Shown here one piece after another: positions 1 to 10,390 of a stretch of DNA of 64,000 bases. The position numbers and the translations under genes are program-made. The DNA lies in the NCBI GenBank assembly GCA_039619475.1, contig CM077115.1:514682815-514746814 (forward strand), written 5' to 3'. The notes beneath the pieces are model-generated. The model worked only from the letters and a program-made list of their open reading frames with translations, made no database searches and was not told the DNA's origin. Each line of letters starts with the position of its first letter. The first letter of the stretch is position 1. Source of the DNA: Icerya purchasi (lineage: Eukaryota > Arthropoda > Insecta > Hemiptera > Monophlebidae).

Positions 1-1098
1 GTACCGCCTCAAAATCAATAAATGTGGTGTTAACTTATTAGCTGAATTAAATTTAGTTTTTTACTAAGATAAAATTAATACTCAAAATTAATTAAGTTCA
101 ATAAATGTTACAATATTTGGGAATATAATTTTAAAACATTTTAAATAATTTTTGAGATCCCTTTCTTGTACATACAAATTTGAAAAATGTATCTAACTTC
201 TTTTTAAAAATACATCGCCTTTTATATTTGAGAATGCAGTTTTAAAACATTTTGCGCTGAATTAAAATTAGAATTTCTAAAATAAAATCATACTTTTCGT
301 AGTCAAAGTTAGATTAGAGTTCTGTGTTGCTAACAATGTTACAAATTTATAATGATGCATTACCTAACGAATAATTTTTGAAACACTTTGCATGTTTGCT
401 ATAGTTTATTTAAAACTTCATGAATGTATCTAAATTCATTTTTTTTTTATAAAATCGTGTTTTTTTCGGAAAATAGACTTAGATACGAATCACATACTTC
501 TTAACTTCATTTCAATCTTATACATATTCACAAAACATAAAATATTTTAAAACTAATTTATGAATTGAAATCCTCTTTCCCTACAACTTTGCTTTTCAAT
601 ACTGAACGAAACAAACGCTTTTCGAATGGTTGGAAAATGTTTTTAATGACTGCACACGTTGATTGTTATGAGTATATTTCTATACCTTTTTTATTAGAAA
701 AATTATATTTTAGGTATGTAGGGTTGTCGTTAGCTTTATCTATATCGGTTTATTCGTTATAACAACAAATAAAAAGCCTCTTGTAATTTTACCTGTGATC
801 AGCTGTTTTCTAACCGATTTGAAAAAATTTCCAACTAAATCACTGCAAAATGTAATAAGGGTATACTGCACATAAGGAGCTTTTTAAAATGCGCACAACA
901 TATTCTCAGTAATTCACTTTCACAGACAACTATATAAATATGCAAAACATTTAATATTGGCATGTTAATAGGCAAAGTCCTTCTTTGTTTATTAACCGAT
1001 TTTTTTTTTATTTTTTGGTTTAGTAGCTATTAAAAAGCAGTTTTTTTTTCTTATTTAAATATAAAATAAATACAAAAAAAAATAAAAAATAAACTGTA
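1..1098. other. AT-rich intergenic or intronic DNA, nothing recognised
   Basis: No coding exon, RNA gene or transposon could be identified. The stretch is AT-rich with frequent stops. A short open frame at 565-762 has no family resemblance and no splice context. It may be part of an intron of the S28 peptidase gene that ends at 12380, because the upstream exons of that gene are not in view. Confidence 0.4.
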
Positions 1099-1265
1099 TT
1101 TTTGATTTGTTTATGTTTTTTTTTGTTATACATAAATTTTTATTGCATATGTAGCGCATGATTTTCAAACCGTCATTATGCGAGCGCCCGCTGATCGGCT
1201 GAGAGCCAAGACCGATGCCTTTTTTTTGCCTATTCATTCCTCGCCATTTCCAGGTATCTGGAATT
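1099..1265 (+). repeat. Unnamed dispersed repeat, copy 1
   Basis: This segment matches 11683-11830 in the same orientation. Shared blocks include AACCGTCATTATG, CGCTGATC.GCTGAG, CCGATGC followed by a T-run, and GCCTATTC.TTCCTCGCC ending in TTTCCAGG. Both copies follow a T-rich stretch. I cannot assign a family; it is probably a MITE or a non-autonomous element end. Confidence 0.6.
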
Positions 1266-1494
1266 ACCTGTTCCCGCATGTTTCGCCTACCATATGTTTT
1301 ATTTCTTTGCACTGCCAGTATTGACATAGCCGACCCATACACGAAGACACTACCAGAGCTGATAATCAACGACGTTCAAAAATCAAAAAATAAGACTAAA
1401 GGCAGAACAAATTATCTATTTGGTCATCATTAAAAGATTGTGCCATCAACACTGATTCATGTCATACTAAAAACATTAACGCATTCTAGGAGAA

Positions 1495-1715
1495 TTTTAT
1501 GATTTCCGTGCAACTTTTTCAAAATTTTTTTCGTAGGAACCTAATTTGAACCATAGCCAATATTTTAGGGGGAAAATCAGCAAAATCGGTCGAGCCATTT
1601 TGTAAACCTTCTCCTAAGAACTACGAATACAACAAAAAAAAATTATCCATTTTGGTGCAGTCGTTCGAAAGTTACGCACATACATACATTTCGGCTATTC
1701 ATTTTGATATATATA
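1495..1715 (+). mobile_element. Non-LTR retrotransposon 3' tail fragment (RTE-like)
   Basis: The segment has the layout of an insect RTE-like 3' tail: AAATCGGTCGAGCC, then CAGTCGTTCGAAAGTTACGC, then ACATACATTTCGGC and a TATATATAGAT end. A diverged copy sits at 2820-2985. No coding sequence is left. The family name is inferred from tail architecture only. Confidence 0.4.
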
Positions 1716-2819
1716 GATTTGATGTATGTCAAAGGTACAGCTGGGGGGATCAATATGAGATTACAGATCTGATTACACAAAATAATCTGCTTCCACCAAC
1801 GATACTGCTTGCATCAAATAAACATATCCAAATAAATCTAAGAATACACTAAAGAAAATACGAATCATGCACATGAGGAAATTAATATAACGTAAAATAA
1901 AATAAAAATGTGTGAAATTCTATTGTAATCAAAAAAGTATAATAAATTTATCTCAGGTAAATATATTTTGTTACTTACATGTTGAAAGAAAAATCTATTC
2001 AATTAAGTTACAGATATATGTTTAATAAATCATTAATAATAATTATTGTAGGAAACCAAAAAGTAATTCATGAAAGAGAAATAAATTTGCGTATATATTC
2101 ATACAAATAAACTTTGAATTTGTAATAGTGATTCGAAGATAATTTTTTTTATGATATTGTATCATATATAATAATAATCATAGAGAAATTAATTTATATA
2201 AATAAGTAAATAAATGCATAATTGTACTTACCAAATTAAATAAATGATGAATGACTGAGGAAAAACTTTGAAAATCTTTTAAAATCACTTTTAAAAGTTT
2301 AAATACTTTGAAAATGTTTACTTCAATGTTCGCAGAACAAAGACACAAATTCAAATGATCGAGGAGTTTGAATTTTCTATAGCTAACCAGCCTCGAATTT
2401 CTAGCTTGTCCCGTTAAATAAAAGATTTCTTTGGTACATATACCTATCGAAGTCGCTTCTGCAATTTTCGCAGAAGATCGCCATTATAGTGGTACATTTA
2501 CAACGATTAGCCTTACAATGTGACTGGACAGAAAAGTATGATATTCGTTCTTTTGTATTTGTGACAATCATTAATTGCTTTGTGCAAATGATGATGTCGG
2601 CCAGGGACAATATGTATTGTGCTGGGATATGTACAATGAAAAAAAAAGAACCTGGTCTTTTAGAGGGCAGTTTTTTGTTCGCTTTGTTAATTATTCATGG
2701 ATAGTCAGACCCATGTTCGTTACTTTTTATGATGACACTGATGCGTCAGAGAATATATCCTTCTATCTTACACATATACATACACTCTCTCACTCACTTT
2801 TCATATTATGGGACTTTAA
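1716..2819. other. No gene recognised between two retrotransposon tails
   Basis: AT-rich sequence. The open frames at 2401-2704 overlap on opposite strands and resemble nothing I know. No exon with matching splice sites could be built here. Confidence 0.3.
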
Positions 2820-2985
2820 AACTTTTCCAGTGAACTTTTCCAAAATTTTCTTTCACGCAAACCTTCTCCTGACAATGACGAATACAATAAAAAAAAAAAA
2901 TATCCAATTTGATGCAGTTGTTTGGAAGTTATGCGCATACATACATTTCGATGATTCATTTTTATATATATATATAGATGTATAT
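2820..2985 (+). mobile_element. Second RTE-like 3' tail fragment
   Basis: A diverged copy of the 1495-1715 tail, sharing AAACCTTCTCCT, ACGAATACAA, an A-run, CAGT.GTT.G.AAGTTA.GC and CATACATTTCG, again ending in (TA)n-AGAT. The shared order shows two insertions or a local duplication of one family. Confidence 0.45.
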
Positions 2986-3084
2986 ACTTAGCATACTCAC
3001 TATTACATACACACTTGGTCATTGAAGAGACTATGTTTTTCATCCCCTCTTTCACCTTTTAACTTACATATACTTGGCAAGGAA

Positions 3085-3379
3085 CTATCCTAGTACTTTG
3101 CCCCACAAAGAGCATGTTTGCAATGTGGACCATGTGTTCTTTGAGTGTTCATCTTTTTTTGCTAAGTGCTCTGTTTTCTACTTCAGTTTGCTGAGACTTG
3201 GTCTTCCTACTCCATATTGCGCCGCCTATGTCCCATCTTTTCCCTCTCTATAGATTGTTCCTATTATTTGTTCCTTTCTCCTAACAATATCTGACCGTAT
3301 CAAGATATAATTGATTCCTTCCTATTCTAATTGTTTCTGGGTAAAGGTTCTCGGTTGACAAGCCCAAAAAAAAAAAAAA
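3085..3379 (+). mobile_element. RNase H non-LTR retrotransposon, 3' end fragment A
   Basis: Translation in the + direction gives the C-terminal His/Cys module of the element's ORF2 (NVDHVFFEC, then LGLPTPYCA). The family 3' signature follows: TTGTTTCTGGGTAAAGG, then GGTTGACAAGCCCAA and a poly(A). It is 5'-truncated and lacks reverse transcriptase. The tail runs into (AT)n at 3380-3399. Confidence 0.75.
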
Positions 3380-3399
3380 TATATATATATATATATACT
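3380..3399. repeat. (AT)n microsatellite after a poly(A) tail
   Basis: A simple AT dinucleotide run follows the A-tail of the preceding retrotransposon fragment directly, as often happens when retrotransposon tails seed microsatellites. Confidence 0.8.
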
Positions 3400-4183
3400 T
3401 TGCCCTTTATATCCATTATAATATAAAATACACTTGCCCTGCCTGCTTGTCAGAATCGAGAACCAAGAAAAAAAACAAAACAGAGAAAGCTGGATAAAAG
3501 CTTTTACTTAAACTATACCCCCTTTCAATAACAGTTGGCTTAGAAAAATCTGGTCTTTTTTGAGAAGCACGTGTCTTTTTCCTGAGACTCGAGAGAGTTA
3601 CTTTTGATTAATAATTATCATTGCTCCCCGTGTACATCAACCTAAAATAAATTATTTTTAATCAAATAATTATTTTTTTACCTTTTAGTGCACTTGTGTT
3701 AAATTAAACCATGAAGCGGAATTTCTTCTTTTATTTTTCAACTATTTTATTCCAAAATTTCGAGTTTAAATAATTTTCAGTGATAATCCATATAGACTAA
3801 CCTAAAATGATGCTCTTTCGGATACTGCACAAAGCTGGGTATTGATCAAGGAATCATCATATCAGGTGCCGTACGCTACATAGCGCGTTGGCGCAACCTA
3901 TTCGTACATTTAGCTGTACAGATATAGGTTGTGTACCAGGCAATTGTAATATGCAACGCAGGTGTACACAATAATGTATATATTCCATCAGTAATGAACT
4001 TGTAAATCACATTTTGAAGATGATTCGATACACTTTATACAAGTTCCCGTTAATTCAGTAGGCTTTATAGTGTTATATGTCATTAAAATTTAGCAATATC
4101 AAACGCTGAAAGATGCAAAATTACATTACGAATGTAAACTCACCGAAAAGTTATGTGCTGATTTTGAACAATTTTTTAATCAA
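3400..4183. other. Spacer with no recognised feature
   Basis: AT-rich unique-looking sequence. I found no exon, RNA gene or transposon signature on either strand. Confidence 0.3.
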
Positions 4184-4965
4184 TTTTTTTTTTTTTTTTT
4201 TTTTAAATGGGTTCGTCAACATGGACATTGGCCCAAGAATAGCGGAACAAAGAGAAAAGAGAGACTCAGATCCTTACACGATCAGAGATAGCTGACAGAC
4301 AGGAATCAAGAGCTGAAATAACCGAAGGAGAAAGAAGGGAGAGAATGAATGAAGCACAGTATGGGGCAGGAATACCGGTTTGTAAGAGGAAGGAATAAAA
4401 AGAAGCTTGTTCAGTTGAAAGCGACGAACAACTGAACATTATATGATCGGGATCAGAAATACATTAATCGCCGGGAGGGTGCAGTGGACAATAAGGAGAA
4501 GGCACGAGAAAATAATGGAACAATGAGGAAGGGAGCAAACTATGCCCAAAACGCAAGCGGCAAATCGCAGAGAGATTAGAACAGCGCATAGAAGGAAAGT
4601 TAATAAACCATGGAAAACGTGAAAGGGAAGGTTGAATAGACAAGAAAAGGGAGTTCGGGTTGGAGAATGAGGAGATGTAGGGTTCAGACCACAGTTTGGA
4701 ATGAGCAGCTGCAGATAGGAGGGTAATATTAGAAGCTGAGAAAGCAGGAAAAAACCTACCAAAAGAGGAAGATAATCGAGCGAATGAGTCAACCAACTCA
4801 TTTCCCTCGATTCCAGAATGGCCAGGAATCCAAAGGAAATCAGTTAGGATAAAGTGGGAAAGGAAAAGATCGTGAATTAAGGAACGAATAAGGAGAATGA
4901 TACAGTCGGTTGAGTGAGAAGGAAGAGGAGATGTGATAGTCTGCTTTAATCAGAAAAAAGGAAGT
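4184..4965 (-). mobile_element. RNase H non-LTR retrotransposon fragment B
   Basis: Read on the minus strand this is the RNase H domain and C-terminus of a non-LTR ORF2. The motif DFLWIPGHSGIEGNE is intact and is followed by LVDSFAR, the helix that ends type I RNase H domains. Then come KLWSEPY, RLRFGHSLLPSSL and the 3' tail CATGTTGACGAACCCATTT with an A-run, seen as T at 4184-4204. The frame is broken in several places. Sequence of its C-terminal part is very close to fragment F at 19225. Confidence 0.8.
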
Positions 4966-5384
4966 GAGAAGAAACGACATGAACCGATTAAGATAAAAAT
5001 ACAGTTATAGTTCCCTCCACACTCGATTATGTCTAATCGATATTTCGGAGAACTTATTTGTATTGAAAAGCAGTCAAACAGATGTCCCGTGGGCGTTTTT
5101 TACGCGCATAAATCTTAACTTAATTATAGTGATTACATCAGGCATCAAAGTAGCTCCATTACCAATTTTAGACAATGCAGCAGTCGAGAAAAGAATGTAT
5201 GAAATAAGTAGATAACAGCAACTTCAATAATTTATTATTCTAATAAATTAAATAATAATGGAAATAAATTAAACATGCCTCCGCTGATCATATTCAAAAA
5301 TATAACTAATCAACGCATTTAAGAACTTAAGCGTACCAAGCAGTGACTTCCCCTTAAAGTCAATTTTCACGATTTACCATCACG
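4966..5384. other. Spacer with no recognised feature
   Basis: A short AT-rich interval between two retrotransposon fragments on opposite strands. Nothing supportable was seen. Confidence 0.3.
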
Positions 5385-6162
5385 GCATGTAACCATCTTC
5401 ACGGATGGTTCCAGGGGACCTCATGGTGTTGAAGCTTCTTTTATCCTTCCGGATTTCAACTTATCTGAATCATTTCATCTTCCTTCTTTCTGTTCTACCT
5501 TTATAAACGAATTAGTGACTAGCCTACGCTCCATTATCTTCATTTCCTCCAGTCGTCAGTTTTTTAATTATTTGATTATTTCAGACTCCATGAGTGTTCT
5601 TCAAGCGATTAGCTCCCCTTTCCCTGATCACTTTTTCGATTTCATCATTCTTCGCATACACTGTCTTGTCCATTTTCTTTCTTCTCACTACTTCATCCGT
5701 GTTGATTTTCTGTGGATTCGCAGCCACATAGGAATTAAAGGTAATGAGATGGCGGATTCCTTGGCTCGAGTTGTTACTTCCTCTCGTTCCCTTTTTAAAA
5801 AAGTCCCATCCTCTAATTTGAATTCCCTATGTACTAAGTTCCATTTCAAACTTTGGTCAGATATTTACCCCTCCTCCTTTCATAACGATCAATCCTTTTA
5901 CCTGTCCGTACAACCTAGTCTTCCTTCTAATCCTTGGTTCTTCGAGTTTCCTTCACTTCCCCATTCTGTTGTCACTTCTATGATTCGCTTGCGTTTTGGC
6001 CATTCTGCTCTCCCTTCCTCTCGTTTTCGCTATTCCCTTGTCTCCTCTCCAAATTGTCCTCTCCACCATAACGAAGCGGTGGTTTGTGACGCCAATCACA
6101 TCTTTTTTGAATGTCCATTCCTTTCTGTCGAGCTTTGTTTCTATATTCTTGTTTACTGAAAC
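5385..6162 (+). pseudogene. RNase H non-LTR ORF2 fragment C1 (5'-truncated)
   Basis: The fragment starts inside the RNase H domain at the first catalytic block (IFTDGSRG, frame-shifted relative to the main frame). A 214-codon open stretch at 5515-6159 follows, with ISDSMSVLQAI and WIRSHIGIKGNEMADSLAR, the second and third RNase H motifs. The Cys/His module CDANHIFFECP then ends in an early stop (LVY). The reverse transcriptase and endonuclease are missing. This is one of the best-preserved RNase H copies in the window. Confidence 0.8.
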
Positions 6163-6452
6163 TCATACTCCCTACTCCTTATTGTGCATCATATATCACC
6201 GATCACGTGTTCTTTGAGTGCTCTGCTCTTTCGGTGGAGCGCTCGGCTCTATATTCCCACTTGCTTGGGCTGGGGCTTACTGCTCCTTTTTGTGCTCGTT
6301 ATATCCTGTCTTTTCCTTCTACACTTATTATCCCCTCCATTGTTTCCTTCTTATTAACGATAGCTGATCGCCTCACTGTATAACTTTCATTTTCCCTTAA
6401 TTGTTTCTGGGTGAAGGTCCTCGGTTGACGAGCCCAATTAAAATAAAAAATA
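6163..6452 (+). mobile_element. Second 3' end of the same retrotransposon family (C2)
   Basis: Directly after C1 the C-terminal module restarts (DHVFFECSALSVERSALYS), continues to LTIADRLTV and a stop, and ends in the tail TTGTTTCTGGGTGAAGG ... GTTGACGAGCCCAATT plus an A-rich run. The repeated module shows a second insertion or an internal recombination rather than one colinear element. Confidence 0.7.
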
Positions 6453-6469
6453 AAAAAAAAAATATATAT

Positions 6470-6625
6470 ATATTTTGTCCTTCCCCTCGCCATTCATAAT
6501 TTCATCCATTGGTTCCTTTATACTGTCTATATGTGATCGTATCAAAGTCTAACTGATAGCTCTTTTCTTTCTTGTTGGTTCTGGATGTAGGTCCTTAGCT
6601 GGCATGCCCAAGGGAAAAAAAAAGT
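6470..6625 (+). mobile_element. Third 3' end of the same family (C3)
   Basis: Another diverged tail: TATGTGATCGTATCAAAG, TTCTGGATGTAGGTCCTTAG, then CTGGCATGCCCAAGGG and an A-run. Three family 3' ends lie head to tail within about 1.2 kb. Confidence 0.6.
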
Positions 6626-7631
6626 CAATTTTGACATGTCCTATAATTAATCTGATTAGCTCATCTAGATATCGAATCATATATGCTATATTTACTCATT
6701 AGCGAAAGATAAGCTTTTTATCAATATTCCAAAGAACCCTCACTAGACCATATTAAAATTCTAGAATTTATTAATGCACTGAAATATAAAGCAGAACAAA
6801 TTTTTTTTAATTTTCGGATAAAAATTAAGTAATTATCGAAGTAAATTGGCTTTCATAATTGTGCTTTAAAAAACAAGAAGCGATATGCTACCTATAAGGT
6901 TTACAACGCGAAATGTTATATGTAGGATTCGAGACTGACCAACAAATCAAGACGCATACTGGGTAATATAATACGTACTAAGCTACATCGAAGTCTCTCA
7001 TACACGTTCCCAATGTACTAATCAAAACAGACTAAAAACTTTTCGGACTTAGAGGTATTAAATAAAACCTTCAAGACAATAACTGATTAACCTCGGCACC
7101 ATATACCAGCTAATCGAAAATAAGCTCTATGATAAATATTTAAAGCTTTTACAGTAAATACTCATAATAAATAATTTTCGGATACAACTGTGTAAAAAAA
7201 GAAATTTAATTCGTTTAACGTCTCGACCAGCTTACACTGGCCATCATCAGAAGCAAAACTGAAGAACGGGGCGAAGAATTGCAATCGACAATAACAATAA
7301 TGAAAAACTCAATCCAAAACAAAAAAACTACCTAAACAGGAAAAACCGACAATACGCTCAACAACAGATAGAGAATTATAAAACAGCATAAATACATATG
7401 AGAAAAAAATTAAATAAAAATAAAAACCGCAACAGAAAAAATCGAACAGAGGAACATCAGGTCACAATCAGGACAAAGGAGAAATAAAAACAGACAACGA
7501 CTTATAAATAATAAATACAAACGCGCATACAGTGAGCGCCAAAAAATCGAAAAATAAAGAAACGGAAATCCCGAAAAATTAAAAAAACGAAAAACCCAAT
7601 GGAAAAAAAATAGTAATAAACAAAAAAGAAT
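6626..7631. other. Spacer; possible Penelope-like end motif
   Basis: No gene was found. CTCGACCAGCTTACACTGG followed by CCATCATCAG at about 7220-7250 resembles the terminal region of some Penelope-like elements. The block at 7260-7620 is A-rich on the + strand. The assignment is weak. Confidence 0.25.
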
Positions 7632-8760
7632 TTTTTTTTTTGGGCTCGTCAACAGTAGAACTTACCCAACACAGAGAATTGTTCATTATATAGGAAAAAG
7701 ATTAGAAATTGAGGAGATAAAGAAAACTAACAAAGGAACTATATTGAGAGAGGGGAATGCAAGAATGGAGTGGACACTATAAGGAGTAGGAAGGCCAAGG
7801 GGCAGAAGACTAGAATACAGAGTAGAACGTTCGGAGAAAATAAAGGGGCATTCGAACAAGACGTGATTCGCATCGCAGGTATAATTGAGCTCTGGAGGGT
7901 CATAAGGACACAAAGGAGATTGAACAATAGAAAAACGGAAAAGAGAAGCCGGAAGCAAACTATGATTGAACCGCAGGCGAACTATAGAGGAAATAATCGA
8001 ACGGCTAAGGTAGGGGAAAAGATTAAACCATGGAAGAGAGGAAGGGAAGGGTTGAACAGAAAGGTAAAAAGATCGAGGATTGGTAAAGAATGAAGGATAG
8101 AATCCGATCCAGAAATCGTGATGGGAACGATAAGAAAGACAGTAGAGAGTTTGAGCAGGAAATCTACTAATGAACAGACCATTGGTCGCCGCCGAACGTG
8201 CCAACGAATTAATCAACTCGTTGCCAGGAATAATGACCAGGAATCCATAGTAGATCAATTACAATAGAACGGGATGCAAATAAATTAGAAATTAAGAAGC
8301 GAATTTGGAGAATAATGGGATCAGTGACATGAGTAGGAAAAGGAGAGGAGATGGCCAATAAAACACTTTTCGAGTAGTCCGAGGATAGGAGGAATCTAGA
8401 GACATGTTGTTTGTCGAGGATATGAAAAGGACTGCCTGCAGGATAGCCATGGATTCGGCAAGAAAAATAGAGGGAAAAGAGGGCAACCGAAAGGATTCGG
8501 AATAGGTAAGCGCGGAGATAATGAACGTAGTCCCAATGCCAACATCAGACTTCGAACCATCCGTGTAGATAATTGTATGGGAAGGGAAGTATAAGGATAA
8601 CATGTGATTGAATTCTCTTTGAACGGCAGAATGAGGAAGAGATTTAATGTCCGAGGGGAGAACAAATAACTTCGGAGCGCTACCAGAGAACGCCGAAAAA
8701 AAATTCGAATCAAAAAAGAATGAAAAACCCTCGCAAAAAACAACCAATCCAAACTGGAAA
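7632..8760 (-). pseudogene. RNase H non-LTR ORF2 fragment D
   Basis: On the minus strand this carries the RNase H first motif (IIYTDGSKSDVGIGT), then LAESMAILQAVLFISS, a degraded second half (IPGNELINSLAR) and an open C-terminal stretch of about 190 codons at 7686-8258. The latter has RLRFNHSLLPASLFR and the CDANHVLFECP module. The 3' tail at 7632-7660 reads TTGACGAGCCC plus A-run. At least two frame changes separate the RNase H halves. It is 5'-truncated, without reverse transcriptase. Confidence 0.8.
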
Positions 8761-8854
8761 AAAAAAAAAAAAAAATTATAAAATTATAACATCGATGGAC
8801 AAAAGTTATAAAAACAGAACAATAAACACCGTTCCTCAACTAATCATTCCCGAC

Positions 8855-9320
8855 TATGGTCGGACATCTATCCTTCTTTATTTTCTAATCCCGCCTCTCA
8901 TTATCTTCAAATTCAGCCGGTTCCCTGTTCGCAGCCGTAGTTTCATTCCTCTTCTTATCAAATTTTCACGATCGTTTCCTTAATCAGACTGCGTTTTAAT
9001 CACTCTCTTCTACCCTCTTCACGTTTTCGTTTTTCCCTGTCCTCCTCTCCCGACTGTCCCTTCATAGTTCTATCTCTCCTTCCATGTGTGATGCAAACCA
9101 CATCTTCTTGATTCTGAGCGCTCTGTTTTGTACTCTAAAATCTTAACACTGGGTCTTCCTGCTGCTTATAGTTCTTCCTTTGTCCTTTCCTTTCCATCTC
9201 CAGATATAATCCCTGTACTTCAATCTTTCCTAAGCTCTATTCCTAATCGTTTCTCTATTTAACCCTTTCCATGATTTCTATAGTTGCTGGGTCAAAGCCG
9301 CTGGCGCGCCCAAAAGATAA
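8855..9320 (+). mobile_element. RNase H non-LTR fragment E, divergent-tail subfamily
   Basis: It starts TATGGTCGGACATCTATCC and ends TTGCTGGGTCAAAGCCGC, then TGGCGCGCCCAAAAG. It is nearly the same as fragment I at 43318-43800, so both belong to one subfamily whose tail is CTGGCGCGCCCAAAA instead of TTGACGAGCCCAA. Only remnants of the Cys/His module remain (CDANHIFLI). It faces fragment D, which lies about 95 bp to its left on the opposite strand. Confidence 0.7.
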
Positions 9321-9422
9321 TATATAAAATAATATTATTATTTTATATTTAAAAAAAAACAAAAAAACCAACAAACGTAATCGGTAAACACCGCGGAATT
9401 CCCAAACCTATAAAAAATTTAT

Positions 9423-9568
9423 CTGAAGATGGACTGGAACCTACCTGAAAATTGATAGGAACCCTCACCCAACGAATGACTGGACACCTTGCCCGAAAAG
9501 TGAAAATGACTAGAACCCCGCCCTAAAGTTGACTGTAAACCTCACCTGAGGACTGACTCGAAACCTAC
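9423..9568 (+). repeat. Degenerate minisatellite, six ~24-bp units
   Basis: Units at 9423-9444, 9445-9468, 9469-9492, 9493-9519, 9520-9545 and 9546-9568 follow a loose consensus CCTGAAGATTGACTGGAACC plus TCAC. Each has a GACTgGAACC-like core. The sequence is more C-rich than its surroundings. It probably derives from the internal or 3' untranslated part of the retroelement whose tail follows. Confidence 0.55.
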
Positions 9569-9699
9569 CCGGATTTACCAGAGGACGTGGACACCGGACA
9601 CCCGACCAAGGGAAGCAAAACCAAACGACGTAAACTAATGAAAATCCAAACAATAAAAGAAACCACTCGGACCGAATGGACGGGGGAACAAAAAACTAA

Positions 9700-9935
9700 G
9701 AAGGAGTTCAAAGATCATAAAAATAGCCGTTCTTGAGTTATAGAACAAACCAAACTGATTTTTTTATATATAAAAAAAAAAAAAATTATCGAAAAATTTT
9801 CTTGAAATTGCGTATTTTGCTATTTGGGACGTATACATATACAATAAATTAAAGATCATGAAAATCGGTCCAGCTGTTCTTGAGCTATAAGGGGTGTAAC
9901 TGACACGACTTTCTTTTATATATATAGATATAATT
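9700..9935 (+). mobile_element. RTE-like retrotransposon 3' tail, partly duplicated
   Basis: AAAGATCAT.AAAAT...CCGTTCTTGAG or its variant occurs twice (about 9705-9770 and 9860-9931). The second copy ends with GGGGTGTAACTGACACGAC, TTTCTTTTATATATATAGAT, a common insect RTE-type end. No coding sequence remains. Confidence 0.5.
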
Positions 9936-10217
9936 TATTAAGTGCGTTATTTTTAATGAGAAATTATTTATGGGAAGGGTTCTTTATTATTAGCATGATT
10001 TTTGCAGAGCTATCCTAGGCAAAAAAAGCATAAGAGGCCACTGATACGTGTATGTATATATGCGAATATCCTTAGAAAAAACACACGTTTTTTATATACA
10101 GATTATTCTGCTATGTCATTTTAAAAATATGGGAGACCTTCCCTCTTTAAGTTGTTCCGTTTTTACTGCATTATTTATTTATTTACTAAAAAATCCATTT
10201 TTTCGATGATATTTTAG

Positions 10218-10390
10218 GTTCAATGAAACAGTAATAATGAATGCTGCAGAACGCATAAATATTTTAACCGGCGCTAAAACAATCAATCCCACAAATATGA
10301 TATTTGTTCAACATGACAGGGATCCTTGGTACACTGTAGGAATGTTGCCACCAGATGATAATAAAAATTATCACGTTTTCTTATTGAAAG
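10218..10390 (+). CDS. S28 peptidase penultimate exon (catalytic Asp)
   Basis: The exon is bounded by the acceptor GATATTTTAG and the donor AAAG|GTATTT. It starts with the third base of a codon and codes for 57 full residues, FNETVIMNAAERINILTG through YHVFLLK. The catalytic-Asp block DPW is central. The intron after it is 1874 bp. Confidence 0.85.

Noticed and set aside
2575..2991. 138-codon plus-strand open frame considered as an upstream S28 exon
   Set aside because: It has no S28 motif (no GG.Y.G serine block, no QTVDHF), and its 3' half is the retrotransposon tail at 2820-2985.
4439..4801. 120-codon minus-strand frame
   Set aside because: An alternative frame of retrotransposon fragment B; the neighbouring frame carries the real RNase H motifs.
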